DNA from: Bryobacterales bacterium
Lineage (GTDB): Bacteria; Acidobacteriota; Terriglobia; Bryobacterales; Bryobacteraceae
NCBI GenBank assembly: GCA_016789785.1
Contig: JAEUQE010000001.1
Location: 45,958 to 109,957 of the forward strand
DNA length: 64,000 nucleotides
Reading direction: 5' to 3'
Shown piece by piece: positions 55,666 through 63,460 of this stretch. How positions within the stretch are numbered: position 1 is the first letter of the stretch; each line of letters starts with the position of its first letter. Under the pieces are notes generated by a model. That model was given only the letters and a program-made list of their open reading frames with translations, had not been told where the DNA came from and did no database searches. Both the position numbers and the translations under genes were made by a program.

Positions 55666-56699
55666 GTTTGCAGAGTGAACGCCACCCGCTCGCTCCTCCG
55701 CAGCAGCAGCTTCGGGTGTTGAACGGTTCCGCAGGCAATCACCACCGGTTTGAGGACTCATTGGCTTCTTCCGGGATGCGCCCGCTCCGTGCCGCCTCGC
55801 TCACCACCTTGCAGGTGAACGTGGGCCGTGTATGCAACCAAACCTGCAAGCATTGCCACGTGGATGCGGGACCGGATCGCCGCGAGTCGATGCCGCGCGA
55901 GATTGCGGAGTTGTGCGTTCGAACGCTACGGGCCGCGGCAATTCCGGTCCTCGACATTACAGGCGGCGCGCCCGAACTCAATCCGAACTTCCGCTGGCTG
56001 GTGGAGCAGGCGAGGTCTTTCGGTTGTCACGTGATGGACCGTTGCAATCTGACGGTGCTGCTGCTGCCGTCGCAAAGCGATCTGGCAGGGTTTCTGGCTG
56101 CGCATCAAGTGGAGATCATCGCGAGCCTGCCCTACTTCCAGGCCGCGCAGACCGACGCTCAGCGTGGCGATGGGGTTTTCGAGAAATCGATCGCGGCGCT
56201 GCGTCTGCTGAACTCGTTGGGCTATGGCATGCCCGAGAGCCCACTGAAATTGAACCTTGTGTATAACCCCGTCGGCGCATTCCTGCCGCCTTCCCAGCAA
56301 TCGATCGAGAACGATTTCCGCATCGAGTTACGGAAGCGGCATGGAGTGGAGTTTCACTCGCTGTATACGATCACCAACATGCCCATCAGCAGGTTTCTCG
56401 AGTTCCTGCTGCGCAGCGGAAACTACGATCGTTACATGCGGAAGCTGATCGAAGCTTACAATCCGAAGGCCGCCCAAAGTGTGATGTGCCGGACGATGCT
56501 TTCGGTGGGCTGGGACGGCACACTCTACGATTGCGACTTCAACCAGATGCTCGATCTACCCGTGAATCACGGTGCTCCGCGCCATATTCGCGACTTTGAA
56601 GCAAGTCTGCTGGCGCAACGCGAGATCGTGGTCGGGCAGCACTGCTACGGATGCACGGCGGGCTCAGGGTCCAGTTGCGGCGGTGCGATTTCGGGATGA
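55662..56699 (+). CDS. arsS: arsenosugar biosynthesis radical SAM protein ArsS
   Basis: A 345-residue radical SAM enzyme. The 4Fe-4S motif is CNQTCKHC (Cys58, Cys62, Cys65), followed by DITGGAPELNPNFRWLVEQAR. The C-terminal Cys-rich part ends in the family signature HCYGCTAGSGSSCGGA. ArsS adds a 5'-deoxyadenosyl group to dimethylated arsenic on the way to arsenosugars; related members can be selenoproteins. The start is GTG overlapping the stop of the peroxidase-like gene. No arsM gene lies in this window. The name rests on motif memory plus the pairing, so it is likely but not proven. Confidence 0.88.
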   Translation: MSLQSERHPLAPPQQQLRVLNGSAGNHHRFEDSLASSGMRPLRAASLTTLQVNVGRVCNQTCKHCHVDAGPDRRESMPREIAELCVRTLRAAAIPVLDITGGAPELNPNFRWLVEQARSFGCHVMDRCNLTVLLLPSQSDLAGFLAAHQVEIIASLPYFQAAQTDAQRGDGVFEKSIAALRLLNSLGYGMPESPLKLNLVYNPVGAFLPPSQQSIENDFRIELRKRHGVEFHSLYTITNMPISRFLEFLLRSGNYDRYMRKLIEAYNPKAAQSVMCRTMLSVGWDGTLYDCDFNQMLDLPVNHGAPRHIRDFEASLLAQREIVVGQHCYGCTAGSGSSCGGAISG

Positions 56700-56704
56700 G
56701 TTGG

Positions 56705-56880
56705 AGCAGCCGGGCAATCCGGCCCGCCGATCTGCTCGTATGTTCGGGTAAGCAGATGCGGAAAGCGGCTGTTGTGGCGAACATGTGAGCCTGGGTAGTG
56801 CACAGCATCCTCCCGCTCCTCCGCAAGGCTAGCTTCGGATGCTGGACAGTTCCGCGGGCACGCATCGCCTCCTCCGGTCG
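56705..56880 (+). pseudogene. decayed copy of the peroxidase-like/arsS gene junction
   Basis: This 176-bp stretch resembles 55595-55750, the boundary of the two arsenosugar genes. A CAGATGCGGAA block, a stop-overlap ATGTGAG, a CCGCTCCTCCGCA block and a GAACGGTTCCGC-like block (here GGACAGTTCCGC) occur in the same order and spacing. In the earlier copy QMRNAAAKVSM ends the peroxidase-like protein; here the same place reads QMRKAAVVANM then stop. Frames are otherwise broken. It is either a decayed duplicate or the remains of a second gene pair. Confidence 0.7.
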
Positions 56881-56923
56881 ACGGGCACGCAGCCGCGCCG
56901 CGCCAACTTATGTGAGGGCCAAC

Positions 56924-57841
56924 CTATGTGAGGATACGCACGATCTCTTTCATCGAATCGTGCGACGCCTGAATCTGCCCATCCCCGAAGATGTGGGTCT
57001 CCAGGCCGACCTGTCCTTTGTATCCATCCTTTTCGAGCGCATGGAAGATGACCTTCCAATCGAGCTTGCCAGGATAGTCGAGGATGCTCTTTCCCTTGAT
57101 CTGCACGTTGCCAATGCGCTTCTTCGGCAGCATGTTGTAGCCATCGGGGAAGGGTACTTCGCTGTGCGATGCGCCATTGTGCGGATCCCAGTTGATGCCC
57201 ACCCACTTGGAGGGAATCAATTTCAATAGCGCGATCAGTTCGGCGCACGTACCGACGTTGCAGGCGCCTTCATTTTCGATCAGCAAGTGAATCTTCTCGG
57301 AAGCGGCGACCGTCGCCATCTCATTGATCACCTCGGCCACTCGCGGCATTGCGGCCATGGGATCCGCCGCGCGCCAGCCGGTGAACACGCGCACCTTGTC
57401 GATGCCGAAGATCTTCGCGGCTCGGATCGCCTTGCCAAGATCGTCCAGTCGGCGTTCGAAGCGCGGGGTCTCGGCTTTGATGCGGGCCGCGCGCTTGGTG
57501 GCGTCTTCCTTGGTCCAACGAACCGGGTCGATGCCAGGGATCATGACCTTGAGCAGGCTGGTATTGAGGAACGAAACACGGAGCCCGTTCTCATCCAGTA
57601 GCTTCGCTTCCGCGCGCACTTCAGCTTCTGGCAGGAACGCGTACTCGCCCCGCTTGCCGGGCACCTGACGCAATTCCACCCACTTCAGACCATACTGCTT
57701 CGCGAAGGCGGCGGCATCCTGAGGGCTGCGCGCGATTTCGTCCGTGATGGCGCTAACGCGAGACATGTCAATGCGGCTCTTGGCGCCAAGCATGGGCGAG
57801 GCAGAGCACGCGGCAATAAACGATCGACGGGTCCAGTTCAT
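56924..57841 (-). CDS. exported sugar phosphate isomerase/epimerase-like TIM-barrel protein
   Basis: A 305-residue protein with a Tat-type leader (TRRSFIAACSASPMLG) and an AP-endonuclease-2/xylose isomerase-like TIM barrel. The metal-binding acids and histidines are suggested by LLIENEGACNVG, VGINWDPHNGA and VGLETHIFGDG. Members isomerise or epimerise sugars or inosose; exported ones are typical of Acidobacteria and Planctomycetes. The gene stands alone. About 280 bp upstream (57842-58125) show no gene. Confidence 0.9.
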   Translation of the reverse strand: MNWTRRSFIAACSASPMLGAKSRIDMSRVSAITDEIARSPQDAAAFAKQYGLKWVELRQVPGKRGEYAFLPEAEVRAEAKLLDENGLRVSFLNTSLLKVMIPGIDPVRWTKEDATKRAARIKAETPRFERRLDDLGKAIRAAKIFGIDKVRVFTGWRAADPMAAMPRVAEVINEMATVAASEKIHLLIENEGACNVGTCAELIALLKLIPSKWVGINWDPHNGASHSEVPFPDGYNMLPKKRIGNVQIKGKSILDYPGKLDWKVIFHALEKDGYKGQVGLETHIFGDGQIQASHDSMKEIVRILT

Positions 57842-58125
57842 GACGCGGAAACTCCAACGATATCACATAAGTCGTGGGATGGGGCTCTCGATTCAAATCC
57901 CGGATCTGGTCTTGTGCCATCCCCTTGGCCCACGCCGATCGGCCGTCTGAAGATCCAATCCTGCGGGGTCGCCACTCCGAAACCACAACCCTCCGGCACC
58001 TCAGACCTCGGGGCTGCCGCCCGCTGTCGCCACCACATGGTTCAGGTGCCTGTTTAGATTAGCCCTGGCGTGAGGTTAATTTTTGATTACAGTTTCGAAT
58101 CATCTCTGTTACACTGGAGGCGGCC

Positions 58126-58605
58126 ATGGTTCTGAAGATCGTCCTTGCCGCGCTGATCGCAACGGTGAACCCGTTGTCAGCCAGTGACTTGGCCGTCTGC
58201 ATAGAAGACCAGACAAAGATGTACGCGGACGACGTCGCCCTCTACCAGCGAATCCTGATAGCAGCGGCGAAATCGCAGGGACTGTCGTTGAAGGATGCCT
58301 GCTCAGCCAAGACTGTGGTTCGGGTCACGATCGCCCTTGATGCCTTCGGGGCCGAACCTTCGGCGCTCGGGGCCACCAGGGTCGAAGCTGGAAGAATCCT
58401 CCCCGAGATCTACTTGTTCCGCAATCCGATTCGCCGGACTCTCGGAAGCAGCCTGCCGGCTCTGGAGGTCCGGGCGATGGTTCTGGTCACTCTCCATGAA
58501 CTCCGGCACCTGACCGGGCAGCGGCACGCGCATGACTCTCATGGTGTCTTCTCCGCGGGCTTCGGACGGACCCAGCTTCTTGCCTTGAGCCGCGACTACC
58601 AGTAG
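58126..58605 (+). CDS. small exported putative zinc metallopeptidase (HELRH)
   Basis: A 159-residue protein with a signal peptide (VLKIVLAALIATVNPLSASD). The C-terminal half carries HELRHLTGQRHAHDSHG, an HExxH-type zinc motif with further His residues that could supply a third ligand. I do not recognise the family. The first Cys pair (CIED...DACS) could form a disulfide. It converges with the next gene and overlaps its 3' end by 10 bp. The peptidase call rests on the motif alone. Confidence 0.7.
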   Translation: MVLKIVLAALIATVNPLSASDLAVCIEDQTKMYADDVALYQRILIAAAKSQGLSLKDACSAKTVVRVTIALDAFGAEPSALGATRVEAGRILPEIYLFRNPIRRTLGSSLPALEVRAMVLVTLHELRHLTGQRHAHDSHGVFSAGFGRTQLLALSRDYQ

Positions 58606-58982
58606 CCCTTTCGCAGACGCCGCAGAGCTTGCGCCCTCTCGATCTCGTGCCGCCTCTCGGCGCGCAGAACTTCCTGCTCACTCAGCCCAAAATAGTGAGC
58701 CACCTCGTGCCATACGGTGTCTTCCACCAGCGCTCGCAGATCGTGGCCGTCCCGTGCGAACCGCTCGTGCGGCCCCTGGTAGATTGTGATCCGGTCTGGC
58801 ATCGCTACGGGTTCGGCGACGCTTCGATGGATCAGGGGACGGCCCTCATAGAGGCCAAGCAGACCGGGTTGCGGGGGCTCCGGCTCCACCACAAACACCA
58901 GATTGCGGAGACGCCGCCGGAACCGCGCGGGGATCCGTGCGATCGCGGCGTCCACCAGTGAGTCAAAGTCTTTTGGGCTCAT
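58596..58982 (-). CDS. small metallopeptidase family protein (DUF1025-like zincin)
   Basis: A 128-residue protein with [17 protein letters not shown], the HExxH motif with the following FGL-S signature of the short bacterial zincin group (PF06262-type). The N-terminal part ([25 protein letters not shown]) and GLYEGRPL are also typical. The molecular substrate is not known. The ATG at 58982 fits the family's start. It overlaps the 3' end of the convergent HELRH gene by 10 bp and is divergent from the ferredoxin. Confidence 0.9.
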   Translation of the reverse strand: MSPKDFDSLVDAAIARIPARFRRRLRNLVFVVEPEPPQPGLLGLYEGRPLIHRSVAEPVAMPDRITIYQGPHERFARDGHDLRALVEDTVWHEVAHYFGLSEQEVLRAERRHEIERAQALRRLRKGYW

Positions 58983-59031
58983 ATGTGGAAACGGCAGTTC
59001 CCCTCCCGGCGCCTCTCCTACAATAAGGGGG

Positions 59032-59454
59032 ATGGACCAAACGCCACCCCAAACCGCATTGTCGCAGGAAGAGAAGGAGCACATCGAGAAGGTCGCCGTG
59101 AATCTTGGCGTCGGGAAGGTAGACCGCCATATCTTTCTTTGCGCCGATCAGACCAATCCCGCCTGCTGCTCGAAAGAAGATAGTCTGGCGGCCTGGGACT
59201 ACCTGAAGCGGCGCCTTTCCGAACTGGGGCTGACACAAGGAGAGCGGATCGTTTATCGCACCAAGGCCAACTGCCTCCGGCTGTGCGAGCATGGTCCCAT
59301 CGCGGTCGTGTATCCGGAAGGCGTCTGGTATCACTCCGCAAGTCCGGCTGCCTTGGAGCGGATCATCCAGGAGCACCTCATCGAAGGAAAGCCTGTCCAG
59401 GAGTTTCTCGTGAAAGGCTCTGACATAGCCGGCACCGGCACTCTCGAAGCGTAA
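59032..59454 (+). CDS. thioredoxin-like (2Fe-2S) ferredoxin
   Basis: A 140-residue protein of the thioredoxin-like 2Fe-2S family. The cysteine set is spread as [12 protein letters not shown] and [19 protein letters not shown], matching the NuoE-like/Shethna ferredoxin fold. It is likely an electron carrier; partner unknown. The ATG at 59032 follows AAGGGGG. The longer frame back to 58903 is not used. Confidence 0.92.
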   Translation: MDQTPPQTALSQEEKEHIEKVAVNLGVGKVDRHIFLCADQTNPACCSKEDSLAAWDYLKRRLSELGLTQGERIVYRTKANCLRLCEHGPIAVVYPEGVWYHSASPAALERIIQEHLIEGKPVQEFLVKGSDIAGTGTLEA

Positions 59455-59691
59455 GCAGCCTCACAGTTCCCAGGTCTCCACCGGACCTCCGCTCCTGCCA
59501 ACGCCTGAGGAACAGTACCCGCGTTCACCGGAGTACCAGGTCGGGTCTCCCCCTGACCGCGATTGCCGTTTATGGTACCATTTGAGTTTTGAATCCCGCA
59601 TCCGGGCACACTGCCCAGATTGTTCAGGAGTGGTTGGTTCGAAGTTCTCTGTAGTCCTCCCCCGACCGCAGGAGTTCGTTTGAAGGAGTCA

Positions 59692-60474
59692 ATGGATTTG
59701 AAGTCTGTAGTATTGCAACTGACCGCGTTGCGCCAGAGCCGTGGCATCTCCCTGGAGACCATCGCTCAGCAAACGAAGATCTCGCGCTACTACCTGCAAG
59801 CCATCGAAGACTTGGATCTCGATAAGCTGCCTGGTGGAGTGTACCGGAACAATTTCCTGATCCAGTACGCCCGCGCCATCGACGAGGACCTTGCTGAAGA
59901 CCTCAACTTTCGCCTGCAGAAGATGACCCGGGAAGCCCGCGAGGCCGAAGCCCGGGCGATTGCGAACAATACGCTGACGCGTTACGCCAAGGAGAAGACG
60001 GTTCAGGGCCTTGCCTTGATGTTCCTGTTCCACGCGCCTTCTTCGGCAACCGGTCAAACCAAATCTCAACCGAGCGCGGTTTCCAAGAAGGATGACCCGC
60101 GCTTGAAGAGCCTGCGCAAGTTTTTCGGCGACCGAAACTGCCCGATCGGCGAGAATTCGGCCGACTTCCTGGTGGCTGCGGACCGTCACGGCCTCGATTG
60201 GCGACTGCTGCCCAGCATCGCGTTCCTGGAATCGAGCGGCGGCAAGCATCTGATCAACCGGAACCCTCTGGGTTGGGCATCGGGCAAGGTACGGTTCCAG
60301 TCGCTCCAAGCCTCGATTCATCATGTTGCCGAGCGGTTGGCGAATTCACCGATTTACGCCGGGAAGGATCTGCGCACCAAGCTCAAGATCTACAACCCCG
60401 CGCGTTCCGATTACTACGATCGCGTTACCGAGGTGATGAACCAGCTTTCGCCTCCGCTTCTGGCGGGCCGGTAG
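59692..60474 (+). CDS. RodZ-type helix-turn-helix fused to a lysozyme/glucosaminidase-like domain
   Basis: A 260-residue protein with an N-terminal HTH_25-like domain (about residues 1-70) as in RodZ: LTALRQSRGISLETIAQQTKISRYYLQAIE. A charged helix follows (about 71-105), then a weakly hydrophobic stretch (about 106-115), and a C-terminal lysozyme-like domain (about 150-255) with FLESSGGKHLINRNPLGW (Glu180 is a candidate acid) and the SLQASIHHVAERL pattern of glucosaminidase/transglycosylase proteins. There is no clear signal peptide or membrane helix. The ATG at 59692 has GAAGGAG. The fusion is unusual; a link to cell-wall growth is inference. Confidence 0.82.
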   Translation: MDLKSVVLQLTALRQSRGISLETIAQQTKISRYYLQAIEDLDLDKLPGGVYRNNFLIQYARAIDEDLAEDLNFRLQKMTREAREAEARAIANNTLTRYAKEKTVQGLALMFLFHAPSSATGQTKSQPSAVSKKDDPRLKSLRKFFGDRNCPIGENSADFLVAADRHGLDWRLLPSIAFLESSGGKHLINRNPLGWASGKVRFQSLQASIHHVAERLANSPIYAGKDLRTKLKIYNPARSDYYDRVTEVMNQLSPPLLAGR

Positions 60475-60475
60475 T

Positions 60476-61079
60476 TCAGGGCACGGAAGCAACGAGGGAT
60501 CGAAGCGCCGCCCATTCGGGCAGCCAGTCGTGGACCGGATCGGGTTCATTCGCGATGCCCGCGAGAATGTGCTCGAGGAATTTGCCCGCGCCGCCGATGT
60601 CCTGGTCAATCGCCAATAGCAGGTCCTTGCCTGCATAGAACGTCAGAAAGTGTAGTCGCTTTTCGCCGGCTGGTCCGCATTCATCGAGATAGGTGCGATA
60701 GAGTGCGAGAACCTCGGGAAGACTCGATTCGTGTTGAGAGGCAAACTCCCCAACGATTCGTTCGACTTCCTGTCTGCAAGCAGCCTCGCTCGGGTCGTCT
60801 GGGAACGCGTGATTGTACTTTCCACGCTCCCGGCCGAACCGCGACACGAGACGCAAGCTTCGAGTGCGAGAGAGGGCGAGCGCCATCCGCGCAGCCTGAT
60901 ACGCTGAAACACGGTCGGCGGCTCGTTCAAGGAGTTCCGCATAGTTGTCAGGAGGCCGAGGGTGCGCACGCCGCACCACCGCAGGATCGAGCAGGTAGTT
61001 CTCGATTTCTTTGGCGCTCCCAGGACCACCCGAGATGATCGCTGCCTTGGCTCCATTCCTCCGGGCCCACTCGAATCGT
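60476..61079 (-). pseudogene. 5'-truncated remnant of a TOPRIM/OLD-like protein
   Basis: The frame stays open upstream of the GTG at 60979 and reads RFEWARRNGAKAAIISGG, then PGSAKEIENYLLDPAVVRR and a helical part to the stop at 60476. SAKEIENYLL.P resembles the C-terminal part of OLD-type or DUF4435 TOPRIM-like nucleases. No start or ribosome site is seen for the upstream portion, and it runs into the Gfo/Idh gene, so it is probably a fragment left by a rearrangement. From 60979 a 167-residue protein could still be made. Confidence 0.6.
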
Positions 61080-61098
61080 GGTCTCCGGACGGAAGTGG

Positions 61099-62037
61099 CT
61101 AGCGCAGCTTCACTGGCTTGCCGCCCTGCTCCTTGCTCTTCTGCGCCGCATCCATGAAGGCGAAGATCTCCAGCGTATCCTCGTTCGGAACGGGAGGTTT
61201 CCCGGTCTGGAAGAACTGCACCACATCCTTCAACATGGGCGCATAGTTGGAGCGCATCTTCGGCGGGCTCTGCAGAATCTCTTTGGGCCGGAACACCACC
61301 ACGCCATAGTCACCATACGGGCGTAGCGACCGCACGGTGCCGATGCGCCCATCCTTCCAGCGGCAGGTGGTTTCGTCGGCGCCTTCGCCCATCGTGCGAG
61401 TGACCGTCTCGCAACCGCGTCCCATCAATGTGAACAGCATCTCTACTGGGTGTATGGCATACCAGGAAAGGTCGAGATAGTGATGCTCCTCCGTCGGGCC
61501 CGGTCCCCACGTGATCACGCCCGTATTGTCCGGCGACTTCCAGTTGAGACAGGGGTCGGTGTAGCGAAGGCTCGATGTGCTGAACCACGGAACTTTTTTC
61601 TCTTTGGCGATCCGTGCGATCTCACGGGCGTCTTCCAGGGTGGATGCCAGAGGCTTGTCGATGAAGACGGGCTTGCCACATTTGGCGATCTCGCGAAACT
61701 GCGGCAAGTGCGTGCGGCCATCCACGCTTTCGAGCAGGAATCCGTCCACCTTCGGGCACAGCGCCGCGATTGTGGATACGATCTCGATGCCCCACTTCGT
61801 CTCGAGTTCCTTGGCGTACTTCTCCACGCGCGTATGCGAACTCTCGACGTCGGGACTGCCGCCTTTGAACGCGGCCACAATCCGCGCACCCGGCACGTGA
61901 CTGGGGTTCTTCGGGTCGTGGAGAATGCTGGAGAAGGCAACGACGTGAGACGTATCCGTACCCACGATGCCCAGTTTGATCTGAGCCGCCGCGGGAAGAG
62001 CCGCGGCAAGAAGGAAGGGAAGGGCGATTCGCAACAT
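61099..62037 (-). CDS. exported Gfo/Idh/MocA family protein
   Basis: A 312-residue protein with a signal peptide (MLRIALPFLLAAALPAAAQ) and a Rossmann domain opening KLGIVGTDTSHVVAF. The glycine motif is altered from the usual GxGxxG, and the AEKP-type lysine is in FIDKPLASTLEDAREIA. The C-terminal part has HHYLDLSWYAIHPVEML. Whether it still binds NAD(P) is uncertain because of the altered glycine motif. It lies 21 bp after the cytochrome c fusion gene, so the two are co-transcribed. Confidence 0.88.
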   Translation of the reverse strand: MLRIALPFLLAAALPAAAQIKLGIVGTDTSHVVAFSSILHDPKNPSHVPGARIVAAFKGGSPDVESSHTRVEKYAKELETKWGIEIVSTIAALCPKVDGFLLESVDGRTHLPQFREIAKCGKPVFIDKPLASTLEDAREIARIAKEKKVPWFSTSSLRYTDPCLNWKSPDNTGVITWGPGPTEEHHYLDLSWYAIHPVEMLFTLMGRGCETVTRTMGEGADETTCRWKDGRIGTVRSLRPYGDYGVVVFRPKEILQSPPKMRSNYAPMLKDVVQFFQTGKPPVPNEDTLEIFAFMDAAQKSKEQGGKPVKLR

Positions 62038-62058
62038 CGCCCTTCATTCTATTGCAAA

Positions 62059-63387
62059 CTACTGGAGACTGGCATTCGTGGCCTTCTTCACGGGCCGGGG
62101 CCGTCCGATGTAGGCGGGATCGAGGTCCACTGGGATCACGAAATCGACAAACGCGGCAAGCATCTCTTCCCATGTCTGATCGCCCCAACGCACTTCCTGC
62201 TTGGGATCCGGATTGTGCGGATTGTTGGGCGAGTTGTCGTAGTGCGCGGTGATCTCGAGTTGCGTACCCTTCGGAAGCTTTTTCGGCTCCTTCAGGTAGT
62301 AGCTGATCTGCCAGTTGAAGTCGTACTTCGGAACATCGAGCAGAACTTCGCTTTCGCCGGTCGGATAGATCGCGCGATACATCATCGCTTTTCCACGAAC
62401 GTGCATGTGCGGGAACATGCTCTGCAGCGTGACGTCCTCGTGCACAGGCACCTTTGCCATCACCTTGGCGTTGGCTTCTCCGGGCGGGATGCGCAGCAGC
62501 GGATTTGCGATGAAGGTGTTCACCACGCGCTCCTTGGGCGGCTCTTTCGCGAACACGATGCCGACGCGGCTGCGGTCCATGGTCTCCTTACCGTTGGCCG
62601 TATAGTGCATCTGGAAGATGAGGTCGGTGCCCGCCTTGAGCAGGCGCGCCTGGCCCGGCTTGCACTCATACGCGGTACCGCCAGGAACGTAGACGCTCAC
62701 CATTTCCGGACCATTGCCCAGCATGTAGAAGAATCCGCGGCCAGTGTCCTGGCCATTCATGGGCTTACCCGGCGGCGGCGTGAACGGAACGCCAGGCTGA
62801 GCGGCCTTCATGTAGTTCGATCCTGGAGGACGCGCCATGAGTACAACGTGATGCACCACTTCGCGGGCGCCGGGCCGCACTTCGATCTTCTCCACCCATT
62901 TGTCTTCGGTGAAGTTGGTCGGCACCACGATCCAGGTGTAGTCGATCGTACCCGTGGCGGGTACCTTGAATTCGTTCGGCATCTCAAAGATGACGTCGGG
63001 TTTGCCGATCGTCCAGCCCTCGGCATAGGTGACCGGAGCGGGGGCATTCTTCGCGTCGCCCTCCTTCGCTCCGCTGTCCGCCCAAGCGGTGAAGATGTCG
63101 ATCTCTTCCTGTGAGAGCCGGCGGTCATTGGCGAACTGGCCATGCGCCGGATCGGCGAACCATGGCGGCATTTTCTTGCCGAGCACCGCGGCCTTCATGG
63201 CCTTCGCCCAAGGCCGGGCATCTTTGTAAGTGAGAAACGACATCGGCGCGGCTTCGCCGGGACGATGACATTCCTGGCATCGCTTCTGCAGAACAGGCAG
63301 AACATCCTTGGAGAAGGTGACCTGCTTCGGCGCAGCAACGGCCGAAGAGGAAAGAAACAGAGCGGCAGCCCAGACTTGAAGATACAT
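62059..63387 (-). CDS. cytochrome c domain fused to a copper type II monooxygenase-like domain
   Basis: A 442-residue exported protein. After the signal (MYLQVWAAALFLSSSAVAA) a c-type cytochrome domain has CQECH at residues 37-41. The rest resembles the two-domain copper-binding core of PHM/dopamine-hydroxylase-like proteins: VVHHVVLMARPPG, FQMHYTANGKE and SMFPHMHVRGKAMM provide His and HxH ligands. Such fusions recur in Acidobacteria and Planctomycetes; oxidation of an unknown substrate in the periplasm is inferred. The gene is 21 bp upstream of the Gfo/Idh gene. Confidence 0.9.
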   Translation of the reverse strand: MYLQVWAAALFLSSSAVAAPKQVTFSKDVLPVLQKRCQECHRPGEAAPMSFLTYKDARPWAKAMKAAVLGKKMPPWFADPAHGQFANDRRLSQEEIDIFTAWADSGAKEGDAKNAPAPVTYAEGWTIGKPDVIFEMPNEFKVPATGTIDYTWIVVPTNFTEDKWVEKIEVRPGAREVVHHVVLMARPPGSNYMKAAQPGVPFTPPPGKPMNGQDTGRGFFYMLGNGPEMVSVYVPGGTAYECKPGQARLLKAGTDLIFQMHYTANGKETMDRSRVGIVFAKEPPKERVVNTFIANPLLRIPPGEANAKVMAKVPVHEDVTLQSMFPHMHVRGKAMMYRAIYPTGESEVLLDVPKYDFNWQISYYLKEPKKLPKGTQLEITAHYDNSPNNPHNPDPKQEVRWGDQTWEEMLAAFVDFVIPVDLDPAYIGRPRPVKKATNASLQ

Positions 63388-63460
63388 AATTGCCCTATAG
63401 AGACGATGTTAGCACTGGCCGCGTTCCCCACTGTGAAGCGGCAGGCGCTAGAATCGGGCA

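Noticed and set aside
57842..57950. possible tRNA (GATTTGAATCGAGAGC, T-arm-like, minus strand)
   Set aside because: The flanking bases do not form a 5-bp T-stem, and no acceptor or anticodon arm can be drawn.
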